From positions 1 through 64,000 of the forward strand of contig NZ_JALAMO010000024.1 in the NCBI RefSeq assembly GCF_026790065.1: DNA of 64,000 nucleotides, read 5' to 3'. Origin of the DNA: Bacillus sp. N13C7 (GTDB taxonomy: Bacteria > Bacillota > Bacilli > Bacillales > Bacillaceae). A model generated the notes under the pieces. It searched no databases and was not told where the DNA came from. It worked only from the letters and a program-made list of their open reading frames with translations. Positions 41,158 to 47,866 of the stretch are shown piece by piece (the stretch's first letter is position 1; each line of letters begins with the position of its first letter). The translations under genes were made by a program, and so were the position numbers.

Positions 41158-41946
41158 TTGAATGTGTATGACATCAGAATGGCTCCTTATTGGTTTTATG
41201 AAAGCAGAGGACTTGTTCAACATCCATACGTATTTCGGCAGCCTGTCTCCTCACGTGCAATCATTGCATCTACTCGCGGCGATGTAACGGGTGACGGCGT
41301 TATTGACGAGGTCTTTTTAACTGGCAGCCAAATGTCCGGAAGCCCTTTATGGAGAAATATCACATTGGTGATCCGTGATGGCAGAACCCGTCAGGAACAG
41401 CGAATACAGCTCCAAAACAATATGGGATACAATCCGTCTCTTATTCTTGGGGATATGACAGGCGACAAGATTGATGATGTGGCAGTGGTAATAGACACCG
41501 GGGGAAGCGGGGGCGCTATATATGCGTATCTTTTTGTCTATCTCAACCGGCAGTTCAGGCAGATTTTCAATTCGGATGTGTTTAATAATGAATTTAAGTA
41601 CAGTGTGAGTTATCAAAATCAGTATAAAGCAAATGTCATCAGCCACCATCAAAACGAAACGTATACCCTTGATCTAACTTACAAGGGAAGGGAATATTTG
41701 AATGAGATTTATACCAGCCAGGGTGTGTTGAAAATGCCAATAGAAGGCTGGGTGAATCCTTTATCCGGCTTATATCCAGTTGATTTTGACAGAGACGGCA
41801 CATACGAACTTGTGGCGTATCAACGAATCGCCGGGAGGTATAACGCTGACTCGCTGGGATATGTCCAAACTGTATTGAAATGGAACGGGCGGGGATTTTC
41901 GTATGACCGCCAGAATGTTTCAATTTTCGGGAGCAGCCTAACGTAA
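41158..41946 (+). CDS. yybI: YybI, spore coat-associated FG-GAP-like protein
   Basis: 262 aa from TTG 41158 (AAGGTG precedes). The sequence has repeated DVTGDGVIDEVFLTG, DMTGDKIDDVAVV and PVDFDRDGTYELVAY, the DxDGDGxxD calcium-binding pattern of FG-GAP/VCBS beta-propeller repeats. No signal peptide is obvious. In B. subtilis YybI was found in the spore inner coat; that is literature knowledge, not seen here. Follows the truncated yybH and converges on yybO. Confidence 0.78.
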   Translation: MNVYDIRMAPYWFYESRGLVQHPYVFRQPVSSRAIIASTRGDVTGDGVIDEVFLTGSQMSGSPLWRNITLVIRDGRTRQEQRIQLQNNMGYNPSLILGDMTGDKIDDVAVVIDTGGSGGAIYAYLFVYLNRQFRQIFNSDVFNNEFKYSVSYQNQYKANVISHHQNETYTLDLTYKGREYLNEIYTSQGVLKMPIEGWVNPLSGLYPVDFDRDGTYELVAYQRIAGRYNADSLGYVQTVLKWNGRGFSYDRQNVSIFGSSLT

Positions 41947-41954
41947 GATACATG

Positions 41955-41990
41955 TATGCAAAAAAGAGTGCCTTTTCAGCAAGCACTCTT
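41955..41990. terminator. Terminator between yybI and yybO
   Basis: Stem AAAGAGTGC / GCACTCTTT with loop near CTTTTCAGCAA, A-rich on the left and T on the right; yybO ends at 41990. Confidence 0.8.
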
Positions 41991-43279
41991 TATTCCAATT
42001 TAATTCGTTTCACATCCCCTAATACAAACACATAAAAAACCAATCCCAGCAGCAGCACAAAACCGGCTACCAGAAAGCTGAGCGTAAAGGAGCCTGTCAC
42101 ATCAAACAAATATCCCGTCAGTGACGCAGCAATAATGCCTCCAAACAGGTTGTTTGCCAGGTTCACCATGGAGCTCAGCATAGATACAGAACCGATGGGC
42201 GCCAGTTCTGCGGAAATGGACCAGCCGACTGGGGCCGTTGCAGAAATCCCGGCAAGGCCGATTGAAATACAGATAATCGCTACGGTGATATTGTCCGTCA
42301 GAATGGAGCCTAAAAAGAAAAAGCCGAAGCTCATTCCGACAATGATCACGGTTCGGTACACCTTGGTGTTAGTATAGCCTTTCTTAATAAAGTAATCGAC
42401 GAGCCATCCGCCGACCGCGATTCCGGAAATGGTTGAGATCAGCCATGGCACGGCTGTAAATAAACCGGACGACATGAGATCCATTCCGTATGTATGTTTA
42501 AAGAAAGTCGGAAGCCAGGTAAGCAGCAGGTTGAACGTATAGCCGTACCCTGTAAATCCGATCATTAAGCCCCATACTTTGCGGTTGGTGAAAAGCTTTT
42601 TTAAAAGCGGGCCCGTTTTGTAAGGGATTTGCTCTGTTGTGATGGTATTGTGTTTTTGAATATAGTTTAATTCGCTTTTGGAAATTCGTTTGTGCCGTTC
42701 CGGCTGCTCATAATACTGCCAGAAAAAGATCGTAAACAGCACATTGATGCATCCAATCGTCAAAAAGGCGACACGCCAGTCAAATGTGGTGACAAGAAAG
42801 GCGACCAATGGCGCTCCGATGACGTTTGAAAACTTGGCGGCCGAATCGAACAGTGAGTTTGCCAATCCCCGCTCACTTGGAGGAAACCAAAGAGCGGTTG
42901 CCTTTGAGGCAGCAGGGAACGCAGAGGCGCTCGTCAGGCCAATGAGAAACCGGAACAGATACAACAGCAGTTTTCCTTGTAAAAAAGCAAGAAGGATCGT
43001 TAAAAAGCTCCATATTGTCATTCCAACCCTCGTGACCCATGCGACCCCAAAACGGTCCAGCAAGCTTCCGACAGGCAGCTGCATCAGTGTATAGGAATAA
43101 GTGTATATGGAAAACACGATACCGAGTTCAGTTGCTGTAAGGTGAAACGACTCTTGTATCGCAGGGGCCGCTACTGAGATGGCCACTCGGTCAAAGTAAT
43201 TTAGAATAATAATGCCGCTAAGTAACGAAGATATGTACCATCTGGTATGCCCAGGCCGTTTCACGCGCTCTTGACTCAT
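41990..43279 (-). CDS. yybO: YybO, MFS transporter (anion:cation symporter type)
   Basis: 429-aa ACS-family major facilitator: start INYFDRVAISVAAPAIQE, loop GSLLDRFGVAWVTRVGM near 73-89, and 12 hydrophobic segments. Relatives carry glucarate, galactarate or hexuronates. ATG 43279 is backed by GAGGAGG; an ATG seven codons upstream also has AGGAG, so either is possible. It is divergent from the Mn2+ riboswitch unit. Confidence 0.82.
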   Translation of the reverse strand: MSQERVKRPGHTRWYISSLLSGIIILNYFDRVAISVAAPAIQESFHLTATELGIVFSIYTYSYTLMQLPVGSLLDRFGVAWVTRVGMTIWSFLTILLAFLQGKLLLYLFRFLIGLTSASAFPAASKATALWFPPSERGLANSLFDSAAKFSNVIGAPLVAFLVTTFDWRVAFLTIGCINVLFTIFFWQYYEQPERHKRISKSELNYIQKHNTITTEQIPYKTGPLLKKLFTNRKVWGLMIGFTGYGYTFNLLLTWLPTFFKHTYGMDLMSSGLFTAVPWLISTISGIAVGGWLVDYFIKKGYTNTKVYRTVIIVGMSFGFFFLGSILTDNITVAIICISIGLAGISATAPVGWSISAELAPIGSVSMLSSMVNLANNLFGGIIAASLTGYLFDVTGSFTLSFLVAGFVLLLGLVFYVFVLGDVKRIKLE

Positions 43280-43428
43280 GATGAAAACCTCCTCTGTCAT
43301 AGCATGATCTCCTAATGGAAATACCATTCAAATTTTAAATACCACAGCGCGCTTTTGTGTAAACGGACAGCAGGAATTTGACTGGAAAAGCCCTGTACTT
43401 TAAAATGAAAGTAATAAAAATGAACACT

Positions 43429-43521
43429 CCAAAGGGGAGTAGCTTTCACAGTAAAGTCGTCATTACGGGACAAGGCGTCCTCGGCTTTGCTGGCAATCTA
43501 ATTGTTAGCGAGACCTTTGCC
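43429..43521 (+). ncRNA. yybP-ykoY manganese riboswitch aptamer
   Basis: The RNA has the hallmark segments GGGGAGTAGC near the 5' end and GCGAGACCTTTGCC at the 3' end, with closing stem P1 formed by CAAAGG (43430-43435) and CCTTTG (43514-43519). Between them lie the conserved four-way-junction helices around GTCATTACGGG and GCAATC-GTTAGCGAG. This is the Mn2+-sensing yybP-ykoY family, in its namesake position upstream of yybP. Confidence 0.93.
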
Positions 43522-43547
43522 AAATCTGATTTGGTGAAGGTCTTTTT
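43511..43547 (+). terminator. Riboswitch-controlled terminator
   Basis: AGACCTTTGCCAAAT (43511-43525) pairs with ATTTGGTGAAGGTCT (43528-43542; one mismatch near the middle) followed by TTTT. Its left arm is the same CCTTTG that closes the aptamer, so ligand binding and termination exclude each other: Mn2+ would keep the terminator open and turn on the operon. Confidence 0.85.
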
Positions 43548-43613
43548 GTTTCGGATCTTCACCAAATCGGTGGAGTTTTTTCATTTTTATCAAAAAGGGA
43601 GAGGAGCGTCAGG

Positions 43614-43724
43614 ATGTCTAAGCTGAAAAAGTGGCTAAAGCGTGAATTGGTGAAGAAAGGGCTACCGTTAGCGAAAGAGAAATTGATTCCGATCTTAAAA
43701 GAAAAAATGAAGAAGAAACGATGA
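43614..43724 (+). CDS. 36-aa cationic amphipathic protein in the Mn2+ operon
   Basis: ATG 43614 follows GGGAGAGGAG and the frame encodes a 36-residue protein rich in lysine: MSKLKKWLKRELVKKGLPLA, then KEKLIPILKEKMKKKR. Spacing of Leu, Ile and Trp fits two amphipathic helices, as in membrane-binding or antimicrobial-like peptides. Its stop overlaps the next gene's upstream ATG, and yybP follows 11 bp later, so the two are coupled. It lies after the Mn2+-controlled terminator. I do not recognise it. Confidence 0.7.
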   Translation: MSKLKKWLKRELVKKGLPLAKEKLIPILKEKMKKKR

Positions 43725-43735
43725 GGAGGCTGACG

Positions 43736-44182
43736 ATGAAAATCTTTTTGACTGTTCTTGCCGGAGTGGGGCTTATGAGTGCGAGCGGATGCGGCATGCT
43801 TGATCAGGTGAATGACGGTTTGAACTATACGAGCGAAGCAACGGGCTATGTGGAGAAGGTCAAGACTTTTGCAGAGGAGGCGCCAGAATTGGCAGAGAAG
43901 GCTGTGAATGACACCGAGGCGAAAGAAAAACTAGAGGCACAGCTTGAATCGATTCAGAAGGCCGCCGCTGATTTTAATGAATTAACACCGCCTGATGCCG
44001 CCGCAGAGATCCATCAATCCATTCAGGAGCATAATGAAACCTTGCAGAAAAGTGCTGAAGATGTGCTGAAACAAGTGGAGGAAGGCAAGGTGTCACTTGA
44101 AGAATTGGAGCAGTCAGATCTTGTCCAAAATGCAAAGCAAATCACTGATGTGATGGGACAGATTGAAAAGCTTGGCGAATAA
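43736..44182 (+). CDS. yybP: YybP, putative lipoprotein under Mn2+ riboswitch
   Basis: 148-aa protein with an N-terminal hydrophobic signal ending in the lipobox-like SASGCG (Cys near residue 19), then an acidic helical domain with many Glu/Gln/Lys heptads (GYVEKVKTFAEEAPELAEKA, ...VEEGKVSLEEL). It is likely an exported, membrane-anchored coiled-coil protein. ATG 43736 is supported by GAGGAGG. It is cotranscribed with the 36-aa ORF and regulated by manganese. Its function is unknown. Confidence 0.8.
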   Translation: MKIFLTVLAGVGLMSASGCGMLDQVNDGLNYTSEATGYVEKVKTFAEEAPELAEKAVNDTEAKEKLEAQLESIQKAAADFNELTPPDAAAEIHQSIQEHNETLQKSAEDVLKQVEEGKVSLEELEQSDLVQNAKQITDVMGQIEKLGE

Positions 44183-44279
44183 GAAAAATTAGAGTAACAG
44201 ACAAAACCTCACATTTGTTGTCCGGCCTGTGCTCCGACCTTCCTAGACTTCAAGGGTTTAATCACGCTGAAAAGATGAC

Positions 44280-44316
44280 AAAATCCTAAAACGATAAACC
44301 GTTTTAGGATTTTGTC
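44280..44316. terminator. Terminator-like hairpin downstream of yybP
   Basis: Long stem AAAATCCTAAAACG / CGTTTTAGGATTTT with a 6-nt loop. Symmetric, about 100 bp past yybP, and usable on both strands. Confidence 0.75.
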
Positions 44317-44331
44317 AGTAAATATGAAGCA

Positions 44332-44356
44332 TCCCGATGACGGGATGCTTTTTGAT
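44332..44356. terminator. Second hairpin before ppaC end
   Basis: Stem AGCATCCCG / CGGGATGCT followed by TTTTT on the plus strand; it abuts the ppaC stop codon. Backs up the previous terminator for plus-strand transcripts and may form the 3' end of ppaC mRNA. Confidence 0.75.
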
Positions 44357-45285
44357 TATTCAGCCATTGCGTCTGTTAAGACAGGAACGACTTGTTTTTT
44401 ACGGGAGACAACGCCTTTTAAGAGGGCTGTATTGTTTTCTAATGTAACGTTGAACGCTTTTTCCACTTTCGCTGCTTCGTTGCCGATCGCAAGCGCCAGT
44501 GAATCATTTTCTAAGATGTCTGTGATGACAAGAAGGAACAGGTCAAGGTTCTTCTCAGCCACAACTTTTGAGATCACAGCTTCTAATTCAGCTTGGCGCT
44601 TTTTCACATCTTCAATGTCCACTGTGTTCACTTGTGCGATTTCGACTTTTTTGCTGCCGAGTGTAAATTCCTTCGCATCAAGAGAAATCAGCTCTTCCAC
44701 TGTTTTCTTGCTTAGATCAGCGCCAGCTTTTAGCATGTTCAAGCCGTATTCTTCAGCATCTACGCCAGCGATTTCCGCAAGCTCTTTTGCTGCCGCTACG
44801 TCTTGGTCTGTGCAAGTCGGAGATTTGAATAACAGTGAGTCGGAAATGATCGCAGACAGCATAAGGCCGGCAATTTCTTTCTCGATTTTCACGTTATTTT
44901 CTTTGTACATTTTGTTTAAGATTGTAGCTGTACAGCCTACAGGCTCAGCACGATAGTAAAGCGGCTCCGCTGTTTCAAAGTTAGCGATGCGGTGGTGGTC
45001 GATTACTTCAAGAACCTGAACATCTTCAATGTCCTTGATGCTTTGCTGGCGTTCGTTATGGTCAACCAGAATGACGCCGTTGACTTCGTTTGCAACGGTT
45101 TCAACAAGACGCGGGCTTTCTTGTTTGAAATAGTCAAGCGCGTATTGTGTTTCGCCGTTGACTTGTCCAAGACGGACTGGCTCAGCATTGAAGCCGAGTT
45201 TGTTTTTCAAATCAGCATAAGCAATCGCAGAACAAATCGTATCTGTGTCTGGGTTTTGGTGTCCGAAAATAAGTATCTTTTCCAT
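44356..45285 (-). CDS. ppaC: Manganese-dependent inorganic pyrophosphatase
   Basis: 309-aa family II pyrophosphatase (DHH superfamily) that hydrolyses PPi and needs Mn2+. Metal motifs: [10 protein letters not shown] near residues 8-17, LVDHNE near 74-79 and IDHHRIAN near 95-102, plus the C-terminal DHHA2 domain with SRKKQVVP (the RKK substrate lysines). ATG 45285 follows AAGGAG. The neighbourhood with a Mn2+ riboswitch is suggestive of shared manganese physiology but the genes are convergent, not cotranscribed. Confidence 0.96.
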   Translation of the reverse strand: MEKILIFGHQNPDTDTICSAIAYADLKNKLGFNAEPVRLGQVNGETQYALDYFKQESPRLVETVANEVNGVILVDHNERQQSIKDIEDVQVLEVIDHHRIANFETAEPLYYRAEPVGCTATILNKMYKENNVKIEKEIAGLMLSAIISDSLLFKSPTCTDQDVAAAKELAEIAGVDAEEYGLNMLKAGADLSKKTVEELISLDAKEFTLGSKKVEIAQVNTVDIEDVKKRQAELEAVISKVVAEKNLDLFLLVITDILENDSLALAIGNEAAKVEKAFNVTLENNTALLKGVVSRKKQVVPVLTDAMAE

Positions 45286-45398
45286 GATAGCTCCTTATCC
45301 TTTTTTAAGTAGTGTAATCTTTATATAGTTTAACACGTCTTGCTGCAGGTGTAATCATGCAAACCCTTAAAAATTGATGTGAATAAGAAGCATTTTCG

Positions 45399-45476
45399 TT
45401 GAGCTGAGAAGGAAAGGTGTGTAAAATACTGGGTAGCTTAGTTGCGAAACGTAGTGTAGTATCAAAAAAGGTACTA
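45399..45476 (+). promoter_or_regulatory. yybR promoter with candidate HxlR operator
   Basis: TTGAGC (45399-45404), 17-bp spacer and TAAAAT (45422-45427) with a TG-extended -10. Downstream, TAGTATC (45457-45463) and GGTACTA (45470-45476) form an inverted repeat with a 6-bp AAAAAA centre, in the transcribed leader just before the ribosome site. This is a reasonable autoregulatory operator. Confidence 0.55.
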
Positions 45477-45490
45477 TTGGAGGGTCAAGA

Positions 45491-45868
45491 ATGAGTGAAA
45501 AAAAGAATATATACCCGAACAAAGAAGGCTGTCCAGTTGAATTTACACTAGATGTCATTGGCGGAAAGTGGAAAGGAATTCTTTTATATCACATGATAGA
45601 TGGCAAGAAACGGTTTAATGAGTTTCGCCGAATCTGTCCGAGTATCACCCAAAGAATGCTCACCCTTCAGCTGCGGGAGCTGGAAGCAGACGGCATCGTG
45701 CATCGCGAGGTGTATCACCAGGTGCCGCCCAAGGTCGAATACTCTCTGACGGAATTTGGGCGAACGCTTGAACCGATTGTATTGCAAATGAAAGAATGGG
45801 GAGAATCCAACAGAGATGTCCTAGAATCTTATCGTTCGAACGGCATGCTGAAGGATCAGCAGAAATAG
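45491..45868 (+). CDS. yybR: YybR, HxlR-family regulator
   Basis: 125-aa winged-helix protein with the conserved Cys in NKEGCPVEFTLDVIGGKWKG, recognition region RICPSITQRMLTLQLREL and wing VPPKVEYSLTEFGRTL. The class (YodB, HypR, YybR) often senses electrophiles or disulfide stress through the N-terminal Cys. B. subtilis YybR is reported to be a manganese-independent HxlR regulator of unknown targets; I treat the target as unknown. ATG 45491 follows GGAGGGT. Confidence 0.87.
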   Translation: MSEKKNIYPNKEGCPVEFTLDVIGGKWKGILLYHMIDGKKRFNEFRRICPSITQRMLTLQLRELEADGIVHREVYHQVPPKVEYSLTEFGRTLEPIVLQMKEWGESNRDVLESYRSNGMLKDQQK

Positions 45869-45900
45869 CAGCAAAGGGAGCTCCTTTGCTGCTTGTTTTA
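45868..45900. terminator. Terminator between yybR and cotF
   Basis: Stem CAGCAAAGG / CCTTTGCTG with loop GAGCT, then TTTT. It serves both converging genes. Confidence 0.75.
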
Positions 45901-46380
45901 TTTCATTGAAATGGCTCTGTTGGCATTTCTGACGTCATTTCTCAACAGTTCAGCCAGGTTATAAGATGGATAGTAACCATGCTGATACATGTATCGATAA
46001 ACTTGGGCATGCAACTGGATGGCGGCATTCAGCTGTTTGACCAGTACGTTTCTTAATTGAGGTGTTGCTGTTTCTGTAATCGCGATGGCATAGCTTCGGA
46101 CAGATGTTTTGGCAAAACCGAGCAGATCACCGCTGTAAAAAGGGTTATCTGCACGTTCTTCTTCTTCATCCTCTCTGTGCGGCGCCTGCGGAAAAAATGG
46201 AAGAAGCTCTCTTAAATTTTGCTCAACGGCCTGAATGGACACACTATAAAGCTGTCTGAGCTGAGGGTCTTTTACTTCTCTTATCATTTTCTTCAGTCTA
46301 ATGAGTCCATTTGATTGAAAAGCAACCAGCTCGTGCATTTCTAATGTTTCATGCCAAGCCAATGTTCTGCGTTCATCCAT
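45898..46380 (-). CDS. cotF: Spore coat protein F
   Basis: 160-aa CotF, a coat protein precursor cleaved to about 5- and 8-kDa forms in B. subtilis. The ferritin-like helical sequence is recognisable: [16 protein letters not shown], the acidic [11 protein letters not shown] cleavage-region segment near residue 70, [14 protein letters not shown] and [20 protein letters not shown] 46380 is supported by AAAGGAG. Mother-cell expression is expected (literature); no sigma-K promoter was identified here. Confidence 0.93.
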   Translation of the reverse strand: MDERRTLAWHETLEMHELVAFQSNGLIRLKKMIREVKDPQLRQLYSVSIQAVEQNLRELLPFFPQAPHREDEEEERADNPFYSGDLLGFAKTSVRSYAIAITETATPQLRNVLVKQLNAAIQLHAQVYRYMYQHGYYPSYNLAELLRNDVRNANRAISMK

Positions 46381-46524
46381 GTAACAATTCTCCTTTATCA
46401 ATCAGATTCCATATCAGCATATGCCCAGCGCTCAATGTTGTTCATGATGTTTTGAAGTTTTTAAAAAGGGAAATTCACATTATATAGGATACGGGTTGAG
46501 AACATGCAAAAGAGGTGAAACACG

Positions 46525-46674
46525 ATGTGGGACATGATAAAGGACTTTTTCTTGTTTAGCAGCGGCGTTCTGCAAGCAACAACCCTTTTACTGGTGATCT
46601 TAATCTTTATGTATGTCAGAAAAACAAAAAAGAAAAACAAGGAATCTTCTGGCTTTATGGATGATAAACATTAA
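46525..46674 (+). CDS. 49-aa membrane-anchored small protein
   Basis: Starts at ATG 46525 behind AGAGGTG. It encodes a single hydrophobic helix (ATTLLLVILIFMYV at residues 18-31) followed by a strongly basic stretch (RKTKKKNKE) and SSGFMDDKH. This is a one-pass membrane protein with a positive-inside cytoplasmic tail. It is not recognised, and is too short for many gene callers. It lies between cotF and parS/yybS. Confidence 0.65.
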   Translation: MWDMIKDFFLFSSGVLQATTLLLVILIFMYVRKTKKKNKESSGFMDDKH

Positions 46675-46718
46675 TCGAGATGGGCATTCTTTTTTAAAGA
46701 ATGTCTTTTCATTTGCAA

Positions 46719-46734
46719 TGTTCCACATGAAACA
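46719..46734. other. parS: parS-like site upstream of yybS
   Basis: TGTTCCACATGAAACA, one mismatch (G to A at position 9) from the consensus TGTTCCACGTGAAACA. It sits in the noncoding region between cotF and yybS, a place where a parS site is known in B. subtilis. Confidence 0.8.
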
Positions 46735-46743
46735 TTAGCGTCA

Positions 46744-46868
46744 TTTTACTTGCGATTTGGACTTATGTTAAAATATAAAAGCAAAATGTAGAGATGATAT
46801 AAAAACATTCGGTGCAAAACATGTTGCAGCGATGAAAAAAGAGCAGTCGTTTATGCTGCTCTTTTCTA
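46744..46868 (+). promoter_or_regulatory. yybS promoter and leader with internal hairpin
   Basis: TTACTT (46744-46749), a 17-bp spacer and TAAAAT (about 46767-46772) form a plausible promoter. The leader ends in stem AAGAGCAG / CTGCTCTT with T-rich tail (46837-46868), about 30 bp before the yybS ribosome site. The transcript therefore has a terminator-like element in its 5' leader, or makes a short RNA. Confidence 0.5.
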
Positions 46869-46900
46869 TTCGTATGTTCAGGATGATACGAGGTGACTAA

Positions 46901-47830
46901 GTGAAACAAACGAGAGCATTAATGGAAGGTGCTATTTTAATCAGTCTGTTTGCGATCATCACGCTTTTGGTCGTTTATGTTCCTGTGATTGGAACAATTC
47001 TGTTATTTGCACTGCCGCTGCCCATGATCCTGTATACAATCAGACATGGATTGAGGTTAGGGATATGGATGGGTGCTGTCAGTCTTCCGGTTGTTTTTAT
47101 TGTCGGGTCCTTTACCGGGCTTACTGTAGCTTTTATGTCAGCATGCGCCGGCATTGCCATGGGGCATTTTTTCAAAAGGAAAGAACCCGGGCACGCCATT
47201 ATTTCGGGCGCTCTTATTTATATGCTTTGTATTGTCATCTATTTTGTGATAAGCATTCAGTTTTTGGGTATCAATATCATTGATGAAGCGATGACACAAT
47301 ACCGGCAGTCCCTTGATATTGTAGAAAATGTAGTGAAGCAGTCGGGGAATGCTGAACAGCTTGAGAAGCAATTGAAACTGATGGAAGAACAATTGGGTAT
47401 CGTTCAATATCTTTTTCCAACAGCTATTGTGATGGTAGGAGCTATTTTTTCTTTCCTCAGTTACCTTATCGCTAAGCCGCTCTTAAGGCGATTCTCCCCC
47501 GATATTCCTAATCTAAAGCCTTTTAGAGAGTTGAAGTTTCCGCAAAGTGTTGTAGTGCTGTATTTAATGATTGTCATGCTATCATTTTTGCCTTTAGAAA
47601 AAGGCCATATGCTGTACTCTATCGCTTTAAATGGGGAGTTTATACTCGGGTTTCTGATTTTCATCCAAGGTTTATCATTTATCTTTTTCTATTGCCATAA
47701 GAAAAATTATCCGAAGGCTGCGGCTGTGATTGCGGTGGTTCTTGGACTGATGCTTCCGATCTTTATGGCAGCCATTCGCATTTTAGGCGTTATAGATATG
47801 GGCTTTAATATAAGGAATAAGGTGAAGTGA
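46901..47830 (+). CDS. yybS: YybS, DUF2232 integral membrane protein
   Basis: 309-aa membrane protein with about eight hydrophobic helices and a central soluble stretch rich in Gln, Glu and Lys (LEKQLKLMEEQLG). DUF2232, function unknown, usually directly upstream of gdpP. GTG 46901 follows ACGAGGTGA. Transmembrane topology resembles small ABC-type energy-coupling or transporter membrane components (ThiW/ECF S-like) only loosely. Confidence 0.85.
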   Translation: MKQTRALMEGAILISLFAIITLLVVYVPVIGTILLFALPLPMILYTIRHGLRLGIWMGAVSLPVVFIVGSFTGLTVAFMSACAGIAMGHFFKRKEPGHAIISGALIYMLCIVIYFVISIQFLGINIIDEAMTQYRQSLDIVENVVKQSGNAEQLEKQLKLMEEQLGIVQYLFPTAIVMVGAIFSFLSYLIAKPLLRRFSPDIPNLKPFRELKFPQSVVVLYLMIVMLSFLPLEKGHMLYSIALNGEFILGFLIFIQGLSFIFFYCHKKNYPKAAAVIAVVLGLMLPIFMAAIRILGVIDMGFNIRNKVK

Positions 47831-47866
47831 ACATGAGTTTTACTCACATGGTGGGGAGTGATAGAA

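Noticed and set aside
44220..44360. T-box or other aminoacyl leader before ppaC
   Set aside because: The hairpins here lie downstream of ppaC (which reads left from 45285) and downstream of yybP; they are ordinary terminators.
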